Shown here piece after piece: positions 1-8,695 of a stretch of 38,128 nt of DNA (its first letter is position 1; each line of letters begins with the position of its first letter). Made by a program: the position numbers and the translations under genes. The DNA lies in assembly GCA_017936345.1 (NCBI GenBank), contig JAGBFT010000102.1:1-38128 (forward strand). The letters are read 5' to 3'. The notes beneath the pieces are model-generated. The model made no database searches, was not told the origin of the DNA, and saw nothing but the letters and a program-made list of their open reading frames with translations. The stretch is from Spirochaetaceae bacterium (GTDB taxonomy: Bacteria > Spirochaetota > Spirochaetia > Treponematales > Treponemataceae).

Positions 1-594
1 GGAATGACCCAGGTGTTCGACGAAGACGGTAACCTCACACCGGTTACTGTGATCCGCGTTGACCCAAACGTGGTTGTAGCCCGCAAGACAAAGAAAGCTG
101 CTGGCTACGATGCAATTGTTCTTGGTCTTGGCGAACTCAAGAGCAAGAACGTCACAAAGCCCTATGCAGGTCAGTTTCCTGAGGGAATCACCCCCAAGCG
201 GCATCTTAAGGAATTCCGTGACTTCGATACAGAGCCAGCTGTAGGTGATGAAATTGGTATCGAGCTTTTTGAGGGTACCAGATATGTAGATGTTACCGCT
301 ACCTCAAAGGGTAAGGGCTTTCAGGGTGTAATGAAGAGGTGGGGTTTCCATGGTGGACGTGCGACACACGGTTCAAAGTTTCACCGTGAAGCTGGTTCAA
401 CAGGAATGTGTACCTCGCCCGGGCGCAGCTTTAAGAATATAAAGATGCCTGGACACATGGGTAATGAGCGGGTTACCGTACAGAACCTGAAAGTGGTGAA
501 GGTTGACCCTGAGTTGAAGGTTGTGATGGTTCGTGGGTCTGTACCCGGGAAGAAGGACTGTACGCTGATCATCAAGTCCGCGGTAAAGAAATAA
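1..594 (+). CDS. rplC: 50S ribosomal protein L3 (5' partial)
   Basis: Large-subunit protein L3 binds near the 3' end of 23S rRNA and is needed early in 50S assembly. The frame is open at the left edge: the first in-window codons read G-M-T-Q, which matches the internal L3 motif GMTQ(V/I)F. The Met at position 4 is therefore internal, and the true start, roughly ten codons upstream, is outside the window. The conserved glycine-rich loop is visible (GKGFQGVMKRWGFHGG at about residues 100-115), as is the typical SPGRSFKNIKMPGHMG segment. It is the first gene seen in the S10 part of the supercluster, with rplD 15 nt downstream. Confidence 0.97.
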   Translation, partial: GMTQVFDEDGNLTPVTVIRVDPNVVVARKTKKAAGYDAIVLGLGELKSKNVTKPYAGQFPEGITPKRHLKEFRDFDTEPAVGDEIGIELFEGTRYVDVTATSKGKGFQGVMKRWGFHGGRATHGSKFHREAGSTGMCTSPGRSFKNIKMPGHMGNERVTVQNLKVVKVDPELKVVMVRGSVPGKKDCTLIIKSAVKK

Positions 595-609
595 CGGCAG
601 AGGAAGACG

Positions 610-1242
610 ATGGAAAAGAAAGTCTATTCAGTCGATGGTAAAGAGCTTAGGACTATTACTCTTGATGATAAGGTGTTCGGACTTCCTGTCAACGAAGACG
701 TTATCTATTATGCCATCACTAACGAGTTAGCAAATAAGCGCGTAGGTACAGCCTGTACAAAAGACCGTTCTGAGGTGCATGGTAGCAATGCCAAGCCCTA
801 CAAGCAGAAGGGTACAGGTCGTGCTCGTCGCGGTGATAAAAAATCCCCTCTTGTACGGGGTGGCGGAGTGGTTTTCGGACCCAAGCCTAGGGATTTCAGT
901 TTCAGGCTGCCCAAGAAGGTGAAGCGCCTGGCAATGAAGTCAATTTTGAGCATGAAGGCTCAGAATGACACATTGACTGTAATCGAAGATTTTACAGTAG
1001 AAAGTGGAAAGACAAAGGATTTGGTTTCTATTCTTAAGAATTTTCCTGCTGAAGGTCGTGTAGTAATCGTTTTGAAGGACGATGATGCAAAGATTAAGCA
1101 GGCTGGACGCAACATTCCAACCGTATCCTTCCTGTCTTACAACAGGCTTCGGGCCCATGACCTTTTTTATGGAAGAAAGGTTATCATGCTGGAGTCTGCA
1201 GTTCAGAATCTTTCTGAATTCTACAATACGGAGGCAAAATAA
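610..1242 (+). CDS. rplD: 50S ribosomal protein L4
   Basis: L4 (210 aa, normal family length) is a large-subunit protein whose extended loop lines the peptide exit tunnel. The loop is recognisable as the basic stretch KPYKQKGTGRARRGDKKSP at about residues 58-76. The C-terminal globular fold ends with the family motif NIPTVSFLSYNRLRAHDLF. The ATG is preceded by a purine-rich AGAGGAAG Shine-Dalgarno. The stop codon overlaps the first base of rplW (TAATG), so the two are probably translationally coupled. In Gammaproteobacteria L4 represses its own operon; the leader needed for that is outside this window. Confidence 0.97.
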   Translation: MEKKVYSVDGKELRTITLDDKVFGLPVNEDVIYYAITNELANKRVGTACTKDRSEVHGSNAKPYKQKGTGRARRGDKKSPLVRGGGVVFGPKPRDFSFRLPKKVKRLAMKSILSMKAQNDTLTVIEDFTVESGKTKDLVSILKNFPAEGRVVIVLKDDDAKIKQAGRNIPTVSFLSYNRLRAHDLFYGRKVIMLESAVQNLSEFYNTEAK

Positions 1243-1526
1243 TGATGTACGAAGATATCCTTATCGAGCCTGTTCTGTCAGAAAAAGCAACTTTTTTGCG
1301 TGAAGAAAACAAGTATGTTTTCAAAGTGAGCCCTTTTGCTGGAAAGATTCAGATTAAGGAAGCTGTTCGCAAGCTTTTTGGTGTAAAAGTTGTGGACTGT
1401 ACAGTGATGAATGTTGGTGGAAAGAAGAAGCGTGTCCGTTACCGGACTGGCAAAACTTCCAGCTGGAAAAAGGCTATCGTCAAGCTTGCGCCTGGCGAAA
1501 CGATCAAGGTGTTCGAGGGCATCTAA
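1242..1526 (+). CDS. rplW: 50S ribosomal protein L23
   Basis: L23 (94 aa) sits at the exit of the peptide tunnel and docks trigger factor, SRP and SecY. Family motifs are the N-terminal EDILIEPVLSEKAT and the central IKEAVRKLFGVKVVDCTVMNV. The gene opens with two in-phase ATGs (1242 and 1245). A GGAGG Shine-Dalgarno at 1230-1234 lies 7 nt before the first and 10 nt before the second, so either could be used. The first ATG overlaps the rplD stop codon. Confidence 0.96.
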   Translation: MMYEDILIEPVLSEKATFLREENKYVFKVSPFAGKIQIKEAVRKLFGVKVVDCTVMNVGGKKKRVRYRTGKTSSWKKAIVKLAPGETIKVFEGI

Positions 1527-1563
1527 GCCTTTGGTCACATGATAGTAAGGGGAACCAATAACT

Positions 1564-2391
1564 ATGGCTCTTAAAGTATATAAGCCGATAACCGCAGGAA
1601 CTCGAACACGTATTGACCTGCGGAAAGATGAACTGACTACGGACAAGCCCGAGAAGAGCTTGACCCATGGTCGTGCGGCGCGTGGTGGACGTGGTGCCAA
1701 GGGACGCATCTCTGTGCGTCATCAGGGTGGCGGACACAAGCGCAGGTACCGCGATATTGATTTTAAGCGGGACAAGCACGGTATTCCTGGTACAGTAAAG
1801 ACCATTGAGTACGATCCAAACCGCAGTGCCAATATTGCATTGATTTTCTATGCGGATGGAGAGAAGCGCTACATCATTGCTCCCAAGGGGCTTGTTGTAG
1901 GACAGAAGATTGTATCCGGACAGGATGCAGCTCCTGTAGTTGGCAATGCTCTTCCTTTGGAGGCAATTCCAGTTGGATTTACTGTTCATAACATCGAGTT
2001 GACCCTGGGACGTGGTGGACAGCTGGTTCGTTCAGCTGGCGCAAGTGCCCTGGTTGCAGCTAAGGAAGGTGACTATGTAACAATTAAGTTGCCCTCCAGC
2101 GAAATGCGCCGTGTGCACAAGAAGTGCTACGCAACAATCGGTGTTGTAGGAAACGAAGATAGAATGAATACCCAGCTTGGTAAGGCTGGACGTAGCAGAT
2201 GGCGTGGTGTTAGACCTACTGTTCGTGGTATGGCCATGAACCCTGTTGATCATCCGCTTGGTGGTGGTGAAGGCGCCGGAAAGGGACGTAACCCAGTTAC
2301 TCCTTGGGGACAGCCTTGCCGTGGATACAAAACCCGCAACAAGCGGAAGGTGTCAAGCAAGTTTATTGTTTCACGCCGGAAGAAGAAGTAG
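1564..2391 (+). CDS. rplB: 50S ribosomal protein L2
   Basis: L2 (275 aa, family length about 275) is required for subunit association and supports the peptidyl-transferase centre. It shows the N-terminal [12 protein letters not shown], the RNA-binding segment [17 protein letters not shown] at about residues 49-65, and the C-terminal signature [18 protein letters not shown]. That signature contains the universally conserved histidine of the motif [16 protein letters not shown]. The ATG is preceded by AAGGGGAACC. The 37-nt gap after rplW is among the longer ones in the cluster and shows no terminator. Confidence 0.98.
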   Translation: MALKVYKPITAGTRTRIDLRKDELTTDKPEKSLTHGRAARGGRGAKGRISVRHQGGGHKRRYRDIDFKRDKHGIPGTVKTIEYDPNRSANIALIFYADGEKRYIIAPKGLVVGQKIVSGQDAAPVVGNALPLEAIPVGFTVHNIELTLGRGGQLVRSAGASALVAAKEGDYVTIKLPSSEMRRVHKKCYATIGVVGNEDRMNTQLGKAGRSRWRGVRPTVRGMAMNPVDHPLGGGEGAGKGRNPVTPWGQPCRGYKTRNKRKVSSKFIVSRRKKK

Positions 2392-2408
2392 CAGGATAGG
2401 AGATAACC

Positions 2409-2687
2409 GTGTCAAGATCTGTTAAAAAGGGTCCTTTCATTGAGAAGAGCCTGTACAAGAAGGTTATTGAAATGAACAAGGTTGAGGATCGTAAAATGAT
2501 TAAAACGTATTCTCGCTGTTCAACAATTATACCTGAAATGGTTGGAAACACCATTTCGGTTTATAATGGTAAGTCATGGGTACCGGTGTATATCACAGAA
2601 AACCTCGTGGGACACAAGCTGGGTGAGTTTGCTCCTACTCGTATTTTCCGTGGCCATGCTGGTTCTGATAAGAAGTCTGGAAGATAG
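2409..2687 (+). CDS. rpsS: 30S ribosomal protein S19
   Basis: S19 (92 aa) binds 16S rRNA in the small-subunit head together with S13. The family hallmarks are the N-terminal [14 protein letters not shown], the central [21 protein letters not shown], and the C-terminal [22 protein letters not shown]. The start is GTG at 2409, fixed by homology because the mature N-terminus begins right there; AGGATAGGAGATAACC upstream provides the Shine-Dalgarno. rplV begins 5 nt after its stop. Confidence 0.97.
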   Translation: MSRSVKKGPFIEKSLYKKVIEMNKVEDRKMIKTYSRCSTIIPEMVGNTISVYNGKSWVPVYITENLVGHKLGEFAPTRIFRGHAGSDKKSGR

Positions 2688-2692
2688 GTGGT

Positions 2693-3052
2693 ATGATGTC
2701 TGAGAAAACTGGTTATAAAGCTGTTTCAAAGTTCTTGATAGCATCCCCCACTAAGGTTCGTCCTGTGGCTAATGTAGTCAAACGGAGAACCTATTCAGAG
2801 GCTATGGCTATTCTTGAGAATATGCCTCAAAAGGGTGCTCGGTTGATTCGTGGAACAATGAAGTCCGCCATCGCCAATGCACTGTATGCTAACAAGCAAC
2901 TTGATGAAGATATGTTGTATGTAAAGGAAATTCGCATTGACGAAGGTCCTCGACTGAAGCGTGTGTGGTTCCGTGCCCGCGGTCGTGCTGATATGCTTCT
3001 GAAACGTATGTGTCATATCACTGTTATAGTAGATGAAAAGGCGGGGGAGTAA
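2693..3052 (+). CDS. rplV: 50S ribosomal protein L22
   Basis: L22 (119 aa) spans the large subunit, and its beta hairpin lines the exit tunnel at the macrolide-sensitive constriction. Visible motifs are [25 protein letters not shown] residues in the N-terminal third and the hairpin region [20 protein letters not shown] near the C-terminus. Two consecutive ATGs (2693 and 2696) are possible starts, and only a weak GGTGG lies just upstream, which suggests coupling to rpsS translation. The stop TAA at 3050-3052 directly abuts the rpsC start region. Confidence 0.96.
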   Translation: MMSEKTGYKAVSKFLIASPTKVRPVANVVKRRTYSEAMAILENMPQKGARLIRGTMKSAIANALYANKQLDEDMLYVKEIRIDEGPRLKRVWFRARGRADMLLKRMCHITVIVDEKAGE

Positions 3053-3053
3053 G

Positions 3054-3800
3054 ATGGGACAGAAAGTACATCCTATCGGACTGCGTCTTGGAATTAACAA
3101 GACCTGGCAGTCACGCTGGTATGCAGATTCCAGAGAATATGCTGATCTGGTGTTGGAAGACCTGAAGATTAGAAAGATGATTGATGATTTGCCTGAGTGT
3201 AAGAATGCTGATATTTCACATATCGGAATCATTCGCCATCCTCAGCGAGTTACCATCATGATTCACACAGCTCGTCCTGGTGTGATTATCGGTCAGAAGG
3301 GTGCCAACATCGAAAAGATTGGTGCTGAGATTCAAAAACGATTAACCAAGAAGGTACAGATTAAGGTAAGCGAAATTAAACGCGGCGAAGTAAACGCTTC
3401 CCTTATCGCACAGAACGTTGCCCGCCAGTTGGCAAACCGTGGTTCATTCCGCAAGGCCTTGAAGCAGGCTGCCGGAAACGCCATGAAGGGTGGAGTTCAG
3501 GGTATTAAGATTCGCATTAGCGGTCGTCTTGGTGGAGCTGAAATGTCACGTACAGAGGAGCATAAGGAAGGTAGAACACCTCTCCACACTCTGAGAGCTG
3601 ACATTGATTATGGTTTTGCAGAGGCCCATACAACCTTTGGCAAGATTGGTATCAAGGTATGGGTATATAATGGAACGAAGTTTAGTCACGAGCAGAATGA
3701 GGATGCAGGTCAGACTGAAAAGAAGCCTCGTCGCGAACGTTCTGAACGTGGTGAGCGGTCTTCTCGTGGAGATCGTGGCGCTAAAGTTTCAAGGAGTTAG
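3054..3800 (+). CDS. rpsC: 30S ribosomal protein S3
   Basis: S3 (248 aa) forms part of the mRNA entry channel. It has an N-terminal KH domain with the GxxG loop at [13 protein letters not shown] and a C-terminal S3 domain containing [13 protein letters not shown]. The open frame extends seven codons further upstream, but the family N-terminus [13 protein letters not shown] places the start at 3054, preceded by GCGGGGGAG. The last 30 or so residues are an Arg/Ser/Glu-rich tail (for example [17 protein letters not shown]) beyond the usual core; tails of varying length occur in this family. rplP follows after 2 nt. Confidence 0.97.
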   Translation: MGQKVHPIGLRLGINKTWQSRWYADSREYADLVLEDLKIRKMIDDLPECKNADISHIGIIRHPQRVTIMIHTARPGVIIGQKGANIEKIGAEIQKRLTKKVQIKVSEIKRGEVNASLIAQNVARQLANRGSFRKALKQAAGNAMKGGVQGIKIRISGRLGGAEMSRTEEHKEGRTPLHTLRADIDYGFAEAHTTFGKIGIKVWVYNGTKFSHEQNEDAGQTEKKPRRERSERGERSSRGDRGAKVSRS

Positions 3801-3802
3801 TG

Positions 3803-4222
3803 ATGGCACTTGCACCTAAAAGAGTAATGCACCGCAAGGTGCAGCGCAGTAGAATCAAGGGAAATGCAACTCGAGGAAATCACATCGACTTTGGTGAGAT
3901 TGCCCTGGTTGCAATGGAGCCTATTTGGTTGTCTGCACGTCATATCGAGGCTGCCCGTGTTGCAATGAATCGTAAGATTAATCGTAAGGGACAGGTTTGG
4001 ATTCGTGTATTCCCAGATAAGCCTATTTCTAAGAAGCCTGCGGAGACCCGAATGGGTAAGGGAAAGGGTTCCCCAGAGTTCTGGGCGGCGGTTATCAAGC
4101 CGGGTCAGATTCTGTTTGAAATTGGTGGTGTTGATTTGGAATTGGCCGCAAGTGCTATGAAACTTGCAGGTAGTAAATTGCCAATCAAAACCAAGATTGC
4201 ATATCGCCCCACGATTGAGTAA
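3803..4222 (+). CDS. rplP: 50S ribosomal protein L16
   Basis: L16 (139 aa) contacts the A-site tRNA elbow and is needed for peptidyl-transferase organisation. The N-terminus [20 protein letters not shown] and the central [20 protein letters not shown] are diagnostic. A GTG at 3800 lies in frame one codon earlier, but ATG 3803 gives the conserved N-terminus MALAPKR and has AAGGAG about 8 nt upstream, inside the rpsC stop region. It is the standard partner of rpsC and rpmC. Confidence 0.97.
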   Translation: MALAPKRVMHRKVQRSRIKGNATRGNHIDFGEIALVAMEPIWLSARHIEAARVAMNRKINRKGQVWIRVFPDKPISKKPAETRMGKGKGSPEFWAAVIKPGQILFEIGGVDLELAASAMKLAGSKLPIKTKIAYRPTIE

Positions 4223-4232
4223 GGAGTAAAAG

Positions 4233-4433
4233 ATGGCAAAGAAAGAAAAAGAACTGTCCTATTCCGAGCTGATTGTGAAGCGGAATGAGTTGAAGAAGAA
4301 ATACATGGAGTTGAGATTTCAGATGGTAATCGGCCATGTAGATAATCCCATGCAGAAACGTACAATGCGTCGAGAAATCGCACGTGTTAATACGCTGATT
4401 CGGCAGAAAGAGATTGCCGGTCAGGACCAGTAG
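4233..4433 (+). CDS. rpmC: 50S ribosomal protein L29
   Basis: L29 (66 aa, usual length 60-70) is a small helical hairpin protein next to L23 at the tunnel exit. The pattern is clear: LSYSELIVKRNELKKKYMELRFQ, then NPMQKRTMRREIARVNTLIRQKE, that is two amphipathic helices with the family's conserved R-x-x-(R)-x-x-I-A-R. The ATG follows an AAGGAG Shine-Dalgarno that overlaps the rplP stop. rpsQ starts 10 nt later. Confidence 0.95.
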   Translation: MAKKEKELSYSELIVKRNELKKKYMELRFQMVIGHVDNPMQKRTMRREIARVNTLIRQKEIAGQDQ

Positions 4434-4443
4434 GAGCTGACCC

Positions 4444-4719
4444 GTGGAAGAGCAGGTTGTTCAAACTAAGAAGGGTGCAAAACGCTCGTTTGTTGGTATT
4501 GTCACCAGCGACAAGATGGACAAGACAATCGTTGTGTCCGTAACAACAAAGAAGCTGCATCGGCTTTACAAGAAGTATGTTACTCGTGTCAAGAAATGCA
4601 AGGCTCACGATGAGTTGAATGATGCCCACATCGGTGATAAGGTTCGTATCGTTGAGTGTCGTCCTCTCAGTAAGGAGAAGTGCTGGCGTCTTGCCGAGAT
4701 TATCGAACGAGCTAGATAA
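4444..4719 (+). CDS. rpsQ: 30S ribosomal protein S17
   Basis: S17 (91 aa) is a primary 16S-rRNA binding protein with an OB fold. The recognised core is [18 protein letters not shown], then [15 protein letters not shown], then [20 protein letters not shown]. The start is GTG at 4444, with TAGGAGCTGA immediately upstream. The N-terminal ten or so residues ([10 protein letters not shown]) are a short extension before the conserved R-x-(F/L)-x-G-x-V-x-S/T segment. It lies 10 nt after rpmC and 11 nt before rplN. Confidence 0.96.
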   Translation: MEEQVVQTKKGAKRSFVGIVTSDKMDKTIVVSVTTKKLHRLYKKYVTRVKKCKAHDELNDAHIGDKVRIVECRPLSKEKCWRLAEIIERAR

Positions 4720-4730
4720 GGAGATAAAGA

Positions 4731-5099
4731 ATGATTCAGATGCAGACTAATTTGAACGTTGCTGACAACTCCGGTGCAAAGCGCGTTCAGTGTATTAAGG
4801 TTATCGGTGGTTCACACCGCCGCTATGCCAGTATTGGTGATGTAATTGTAGTAGCCGTCAAGGATGCTATTCCTACATCAAATATTAAGAAGGGATCAGT
4901 AGAAAAGGCTGTAATTGTGCGTATTTCCAAGGAGTATCGCCGTCCCGATGGAACTTATATTCGCTTTGATGACAACGCCTGCGTTATCATCGATGCCAAT
5001 AAGAACCCCAAGGGAAAGCGCATCTTTGGTCCCGTGGCTCGTGAGCTTCGTGACATGGACTACATGAAGATTGTGTCACTGGCACCGGAAGTTCTGTAA
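4731..5099 (+). CDS. rplN: 50S ribosomal protein L14
   Basis: L14 (122 aa, the invariant family length) forms an inter-subunit bridge with 16S rRNA and binds RsfS. The family motif [20 protein letters not shown] opens the protein. The central [13 protein letters not shown] and the C-terminal [26 protein letters not shown] complete the match. The ATG is preceded by AAGGAGATAAAG, a strong Shine-Dalgarno at normal spacing. It is the first gene of the spc part of the cluster. Confidence 0.98.
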   Translation: MIQMQTNLNVADNSGAKRVQCIKVIGGSHRRYASIGDVIVVAVKDAIPTSNIKKGSVEKAVIVRISKEYRRPDGTYIRFDDNACVIIDANKNPKGKRIFGPVARELRDMDYMKIVSLAPEVL

Positions 5100-5113
5100 G
5101 GGGAATTGGATAT

Positions 5114-5428
5114 ATGAACAAGAAATTCAAGATCCGCAAGGACGACATGGTAGAAATCATTGCCGGCAAGGACAAGGGAAAGCGTGGAAACGTTGTTCGT
5201 GTTGTTCGTGACAAGGACAGAGTGATTGTTTCCGGCTGTAACATTGTAAAGAAGGCAATGAAGAAGCGAAGCCAGCAGGATGCAGGTGGAATTGCTGAAA
5301 TTGAGGCACCACTGCATATTTCCAATGTAGCGATTGTGTGTAAAAAATGCGGTCCTACTAGAATCGGTTATAAACTCGACGGCGACAAGAAGTTTCGTGT
5401 CTGCCGTAAATGTGGAGACACACTGTAA
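5114..5428 (+). CDS. rplX: 50S ribosomal protein L24, zinc-ribbon form
   Basis: L24 (104 aa) initiates 50S assembly and carries a KOW motif ([21 protein letters not shown], residues about 9-29). The C-terminal part has two C-x-x-C pairs (VCKKCG and VCRKCG), so this is a cysteine-containing L24 likely to bind zinc, a variant known in several phyla and absent in E. coli. The start ATG follows AAGGGGAATTGG. Its TAA stop overlaps the A of the rplE ATG (TAATG), which implies coupled translation. Confidence 0.96.
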   Translation: MNKKFKIRKDDMVEIIAGKDKGKRGNVVRVVRDKDRVIVSGCNIVKKAMKKRSQQDAGGIAEIEAPLHISNVAIVCKKCGPTRIGYKLDGDKKFRVCRKCGDTL

Positions 5429-5979
5429 TGAGTAATTACGTACCCCGGCTTAAGAAAGTCTATAAAGACACTATCGCCCCTGAGTTGTTTAAGGAGCTCG
5501 GTTACAAGTCCGTGATGCAGGTTCCTGCAATCAAAAAGATTGTAGTGAGCATGGGCGTGGGTGAAGCACTTAGTAATAAGAAACTCCTTGATGCCGCAGT
5601 TACTGATATTACGGCAATTACCGGTCAGAAGGCTGTGAAAACAAAGGCAAAGAAGAGTATTGCTAACTTCAAGCTGCGTCAGGGCAATGAGGTTGGTGTA
5701 ATGGTAACATTACGTGGAGCTCAGATGTATGAGTTCTTGGATCGTCTGATCAATGTTGCATTACCTCGTGTAAAGGATTTCCGTGGAATCAAGGCAAGTG
5801 GTTTCGATGGACACGGAAACTTCTCTCTTGGTGTTACAGAGCAGATTATCTTTCCAGAAATTGACTTTGACAAGATTGAAAGAATTGCTGGTATGAATAT
5901 TTCTATCGTAACTAGTGCAGAGACAGACAGTGATGCCCGTGCCCTGCTCACCAAGTTCGGAATGCCTTTTAGAAAGTAA
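5428..5979 (+). CDS. rplE: 50S ribosomal protein L5
   Basis: L5 (183 aa from this start) binds 5S rRNA and contacts P-site tRNA and S13. The open frame extends six codons upstream, but the conserved N-terminus begins [20 protein letters not shown], which places the start at 5428, overlapping the rplX stop. Diagnostic segments are [32 protein letters not shown], and the C-terminal [21 protein letters not shown]. No separate Shine-Dalgarno is obvious beyond the rplX 3' end. Confidence 0.97.
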   Translation: MSNYVPRLKKVYKDTIAPELFKELGYKSVMQVPAIKKIVVSMGVGEALSNKKLLDAAVTDITAITGQKAVKTKAKKSIANFKLRQGNEVGVMVTLRGAQMYEFLDRLINVALPRVKDFRGIKASGFDGHGNFSLGVTEQIIFPEIDFDKIERIAGMNISIVTSAETDSDARALLTKFGMPFRK

Positions 5980-5990
5980 GAGAGGAATTC

Positions 5991-6176
5991 ATGGCTAAGA
6001 AATCATTGATTATTAAAGCTGCCCGACCTGCCAAATACAGTACACGTAAGTACAATCGGTGCCAGGTTTGTGGCCGTCCCCGTGGATATCTTCGGAAGTA
6101 CAAGATGTGTCGTCTTTGCTTCCGCAAGTTGGCTAGTGAAGGCTTGTTGCCTGGTGTGACAAAATCCAGCTGGTAG
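5991..6176 (+). CDS. rpsN: 30S ribosomal protein S14, zinc type (S14p/Z)
   Basis: This 61-residue S14 is the short zinc-binding type, located in the small-subunit head. Four cysteines form the finger: C24-x2-C27 (CQVC) and C40-x2-C43 (CRLC), separated by 12 residues including [12 protein letters not shown]. The C-terminus [11 protein letters not shown] is typical. The long cysteine-free S14 form is about 100 aa. The ATG follows AGAGAGGAATTC. It sits between rplE and rpsH as in most bacteria. Confidence 0.97.
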   Translation: MAKKSLIIKAARPAKYSTRKYNRCQVCGRPRGYLRKYKMCRLCFRKLASEGLLPGVTKSSW

Positions 6177-6190
6177 TTTAGGAGAAGAGA

Positions 6191-6589
6191 ATGAGCGTTT
6201 CAGATCCCGTAGCAGATATGCTGACAAAGGTAAGAAATGCGGCAATGGCCCGCCACGAGAAGGTTGATGTTCCTGCTTCTAAGCTTAAGCTGGAAATTGT
6301 CAAGATTTTGAAGACTGAAGGTTATATCAAGAACTTCAAGAAGTTATCTCAGGATGGGCTTAGTTGTATCCGCATCTATCTGAAGTATGACGATGCAAAT
6401 GTACCGGTAATTCATGGGTTGAAGAAAATTTCTACCCCCGGTCGTCGTGTATATTCAGGATACAAGGACCTGCCCCGTGTTCACAACGGATACGGTACAG
6501 TAATCGTGTCAACCAGTCATGGCGTTACCACAGGTAAACGTGCCGCTGAGCAAATGGTTGGCGGTGAATTGATTTGCACAATTTGGTAA
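6191..6589 (+). CDS. rpsH: 30S ribosomal protein S8
   Basis: S8 (132 aa) is a primary 16S-rRNA binder of the platform, and in E. coli it is the translational repressor of the spc operon. Motifs are [32 protein letters not shown] at the N-terminus and the C-terminal [20 protein letters not shown], followed by GGELICTIW. The ATG has a TAGGAGAAGAG Shine-Dalgarno. Whether S8 represses this operon cannot be judged from sequence alone. Confidence 0.97.
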   Translation: MSVSDPVADMLTKVRNAAMARHEKVDVPASKLKLEIVKILKTEGYIKNFKKLSQDGLSCIRIYLKYDDANVPVIHGLKKISTPGRRVYSGYKDLPRVHNGYGTVIVSTSHGVTTGKRAAEQMVGGELICTIW

Positions 6590-6601
6590 GGGGAGGAGTA
6601 C

Positions 6602-7141
6602 ATGTCTAGAATTGGAAAGCTTCCTGTTACCGTACCCGCAGGCGTTAAAGTTGACATTCAGAACAATGTAATTTGTGTAGAAGGTCCCAAGGGAAAATTG
6701 TGTCAGGATTACACAGCTAATGTTAAGGTTGAATTGAATGACGGAGTTATTTCTGTTGTTCGTGTGGATGAATCAAAGGCATCAAATGCAGCACAGGGCT
6801 TGTACCGTAATTTAATCAACAACATGGTTACCGGCGTTACAGTTGGTTTTACAAAGAACTTGATTATCACTGGTGTTGGTTTCCGTGCTGAGGTTCAGGG
6901 CAATCTTTTGGTTATGAACCTTGGATACTCATCAGACTTTATTGCTATGATTCCTGAGAATCTTACAGTGACTGTTGAAGGACAGAACAAGGTAATTGTT
7001 GCTGGAATTGACAAGCAGGCTGTGGGCGAATTCTGTGCCCAGATTCGTAAGCTTCGAAAGCCCGAGCCTTATAAGGGTAAGGGTATTCGGTATGAAACTG
7101 AGACCATCAGAAGGAAGGTCGGTAAATCCGGCGTTAAATAA
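6602..7141 (+). CDS. rplF: 50S ribosomal protein L6
   Basis: L6 (179 aa) sits near the GTPase-associated centre and the sarcin-ricin loop. It has two related domains. The N-terminal one begins [16 protein letters not shown]. The C-terminal one contains [11 protein letters not shown], and the family signature near the end reads [16 protein letters not shown]. The start ATG follows AAGGGGAGGAGTAC. The length matches the family and no odd insertion is seen. Confidence 0.97.
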   Translation: MSRIGKLPVTVPAGVKVDIQNNVICVEGPKGKLCQDYTANVKVELNDGVISVVRVDESKASNAAQGLYRNLINNMVTGVTVGFTKNLIITGVGFRAEVQGNLLVMNLGYSSDFIAMIPENLTVTVEGQNKVIVAGIDKQAVGEFCAQIRKLRKPEPYKGKGIRYETETIRRKVGKSGVK

Positions 7142-7153
7142 GGGTAAGGCGAT

Positions 7154-7516
7154 ATGTTGAAGAAACTTAATGAAAAAGACAGAAAGCGTCTGAAGAGAAA
7201 GATTCATATCCGAAAGCGGGTTTCTGGTACTGCAGAGCGTCCTCGTATGACTGTGACTCGCAGTAATTGTAACCTCTATATGCAGGTTATTGATGATACT
7301 GTTGGAAAGACATTGGCTTCTATTTCCACATTGGAAAAGGAGTTTGCTTCATTAAAGCCTACTGTTGCAGACGCAGAGAAGCTGGGTGAGGCAATGGGCA
7401 AGCGTCTTGTCGAAAAGAATATCAAGACTGTGGTTTTTGACCGAAACGGGTATTTATACCACGGTGTTGTAAAGGCTCTTGCTGACGGCGCTCGCAAGGC
7501 TGGAGTAGAATTCTAG
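7154..7516 (+). CDS. rplR: 50S ribosomal protein L18
   Basis: L18 (120 aa) binds 5S rRNA with L5 and L25. Recognisable elements are the basic N-terminus [27 protein letters not shown], the central region around [20 protein letters not shown], and the C-terminal [27 protein letters not shown]. The ATG is preceded by a GGGTAAGGCG element. It lies 12 nt after rplF and 8 nt before rpsE. Confidence 0.97.
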   Translation: MLKKLNEKDRKRLKRKIHIRKRVSGTAERPRMTVTRSNCNLYMQVIDDTVGKTLASISTLEKEFASLKPTVADAEKLGEAMGKRLVEKNIKTVVFDRNGYLYHGVVKALADGARKAGVEF

Positions 7517-7524
7517 GAGAAGCT

Positions 7525-8037
7525 ATGGAACACCAGAAGAATTTTGATAGAGATCAGCCCAAAGAGTTTGTAGAAAAACTGATTAAGCTGAATCGCACTG
7601 CAAAGGTTGTGAAGGGAGGTCGTCGCTTTTCTTTCTCTGCCTTGACTGTAGTAGGTGATCAGAAGGGACGGGTTGGCTTTGGATTTGGTAAGGCTAACGA
7701 CGTTACAGAGGCCATTAGAAAGAGTATCGATAAGGCAAAGAGGAATCTGGTAACTGTGCCCATCAAGAATGGTACAATTCCCCACGATATTCTCGGCAAG
7801 TACAAGAGTTCATCTGTGCTGCTGAAGCCGGCTTGTTCTGGTACTGGCATTATTGCCGGTGGTCCTGTACGTGCTGTGCTTGAGGCTGCTGGAGCAACTG
7901 ACGTTTTGGCAAAGTCCTTGGGATCAAACACATCGGTGAATGTAGTTCGTGCTACCTTCGATGCTGTTTCAAACCTGATGGATGCCCGTGTAATAGCAAA
8001 GAACAGGGGTAAAACTCTGAAGGATTTGTGGGGGTAA
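7525..8037 (+). CDS. rpsE: 30S ribosomal protein S5
   Basis: S5 (170 aa) is important for decoding fidelity and is the spectinomycin-resistance locus. Its double-stranded-RNA-binding-like N-terminal domain is seen at [20 protein letters not shown], with the conserved glycine-rich [14 protein letters not shown] following. The C-terminal domain contains the motif [24 protein letters not shown]. The ATG follows AGGAGAAGCT. rpmD starts only 3 nt after the stop. Confidence 0.97.
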   Translation: MEHQKNFDRDQPKEFVEKLIKLNRTAKVVKGGRRFSFSALTVVGDQKGRVGFGFGKANDVTEAIRKSIDKAKRNLVTVPIKNGTIPHDILGKYKSSSVLLKPACSGTGIIAGGPVRAVLEAAGATDVLAKSLGSNTSVNVVRATFDAVSNLMDARVIAKNRGKTLKDLWG

Positions 8038-8040
8038 GGT

Positions 8041-8226
8041 ATGGCTAAGAAGGTCAAGATTACGCTCGTGAGAAGCACTATCGGACAGAAGCCCGCTAAA
8101 AAAGCAACTGTACGTAGTTTAGGTTTAAGAAAGATTAACTCCGTAGTAGAGCAGGAAGCTACACCATCCATCTTGGGAATGGTTGCTTCTGTTTCTCACT
8201 TGGTTAGAGTTGAGGAGATGAACTAA
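8041..8226 (+). CDS. rpmD: 50S ribosomal protein L30
   Basis: L30 (61 aa, normal length) is a small large-subunit protein, present in many but not all bacteria. The pattern KVKITLVRSTIGQKPAKKATVRSLGLRKINSVVEQ is diagnostic, with the conserved S-x-I-G and LGLRK segments. The ATG follows GGGGGTAAGGT at the rpsE stop. Its stop overlaps the rplO start (TAATG). Confidence 0.96.
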   Translation: MAKKVKITLVRSTIGQKPAKKATVRSLGLRKINSVVEQEATPSILGMVASVSHLVRVEEMN

Positions 8227-8678
8227 TGTCAGAATTGATTCTTAAGGCGCCAGTCGGTGCAAACAAGAAGAAGAGAATTGTTGGTCGTGGTTCTTCCTCT
8301 GGCCGTGGCACAACAGCTGGTCGCGGAAACAAGGGACAGCAGTCCCGTTCCGGTGGCAAGGTGTATATCGGATTTGAGGGTGGCCAGATGCCCCTGTTCC
8401 GTCGTATTGCTCAGCGGGGATTTTCAAACTATCCTTTCAAGAAGGAGTTTGATATCGTAAACCTGTGTGATATTGAACTTAAATATGCAGACGGTGAAAC
8501 GGTAAACAAGGAAACTTTGGCTGCAAAGGGACTTGTAAGAAAATCTGCCGTTTTGATTAAGGTATTGGGTAATGGTGACCTTACAAAGAAGGTTACTGTA
8601 GCTGTAGACAAGGTTTCTGCCTCTGCAAAAGAGAAAATCGAAAAGGTTGGCGGAACAGTAACTGAAGCTAGCAACTAA
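8226..8678 (+). CDS. rplO: 50S ribosomal protein L15
   Basis: L15 (150 aa) is a late-assembly large-subunit protein with a long glycine- and arginine-rich N-terminal extension. Here that is KKKRIVGRGSSSGRGTTAGRGNKGQQSRSG at about residues 14-43, followed by GFEGGQMPLFRRIAQRGFSN. The C-terminal globular part has VLIKVLGNGDLTKKVTVAV. The start overlaps the rpmD stop, and GAGGAG lies about 8 nt upstream. secY follows after 17 nt. Confidence 0.97.
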   Translation: MSELILKAPVGANKKKRIVGRGSSSGRGTTAGRGNKGQQSRSGGKVYIGFEGGQMPLFRRIAQRGFSNYPFKKEFDIVNLCDIELKYADGETVNKETLAAKGLVRKSAVLIKVLGNGDLTKKVTVAVDKVSASAKEKIEKVGGTVTEASN

Positions 8679-8695
8679 ACGGAGCGAAAAACGAC

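Noticed and set aside
1278..1989. Long - strand open frames opposite rplW and rplB
   Set aside because: They are shadows of strongly conserved ribosomal genes, with no domain or ribosome-binding site.
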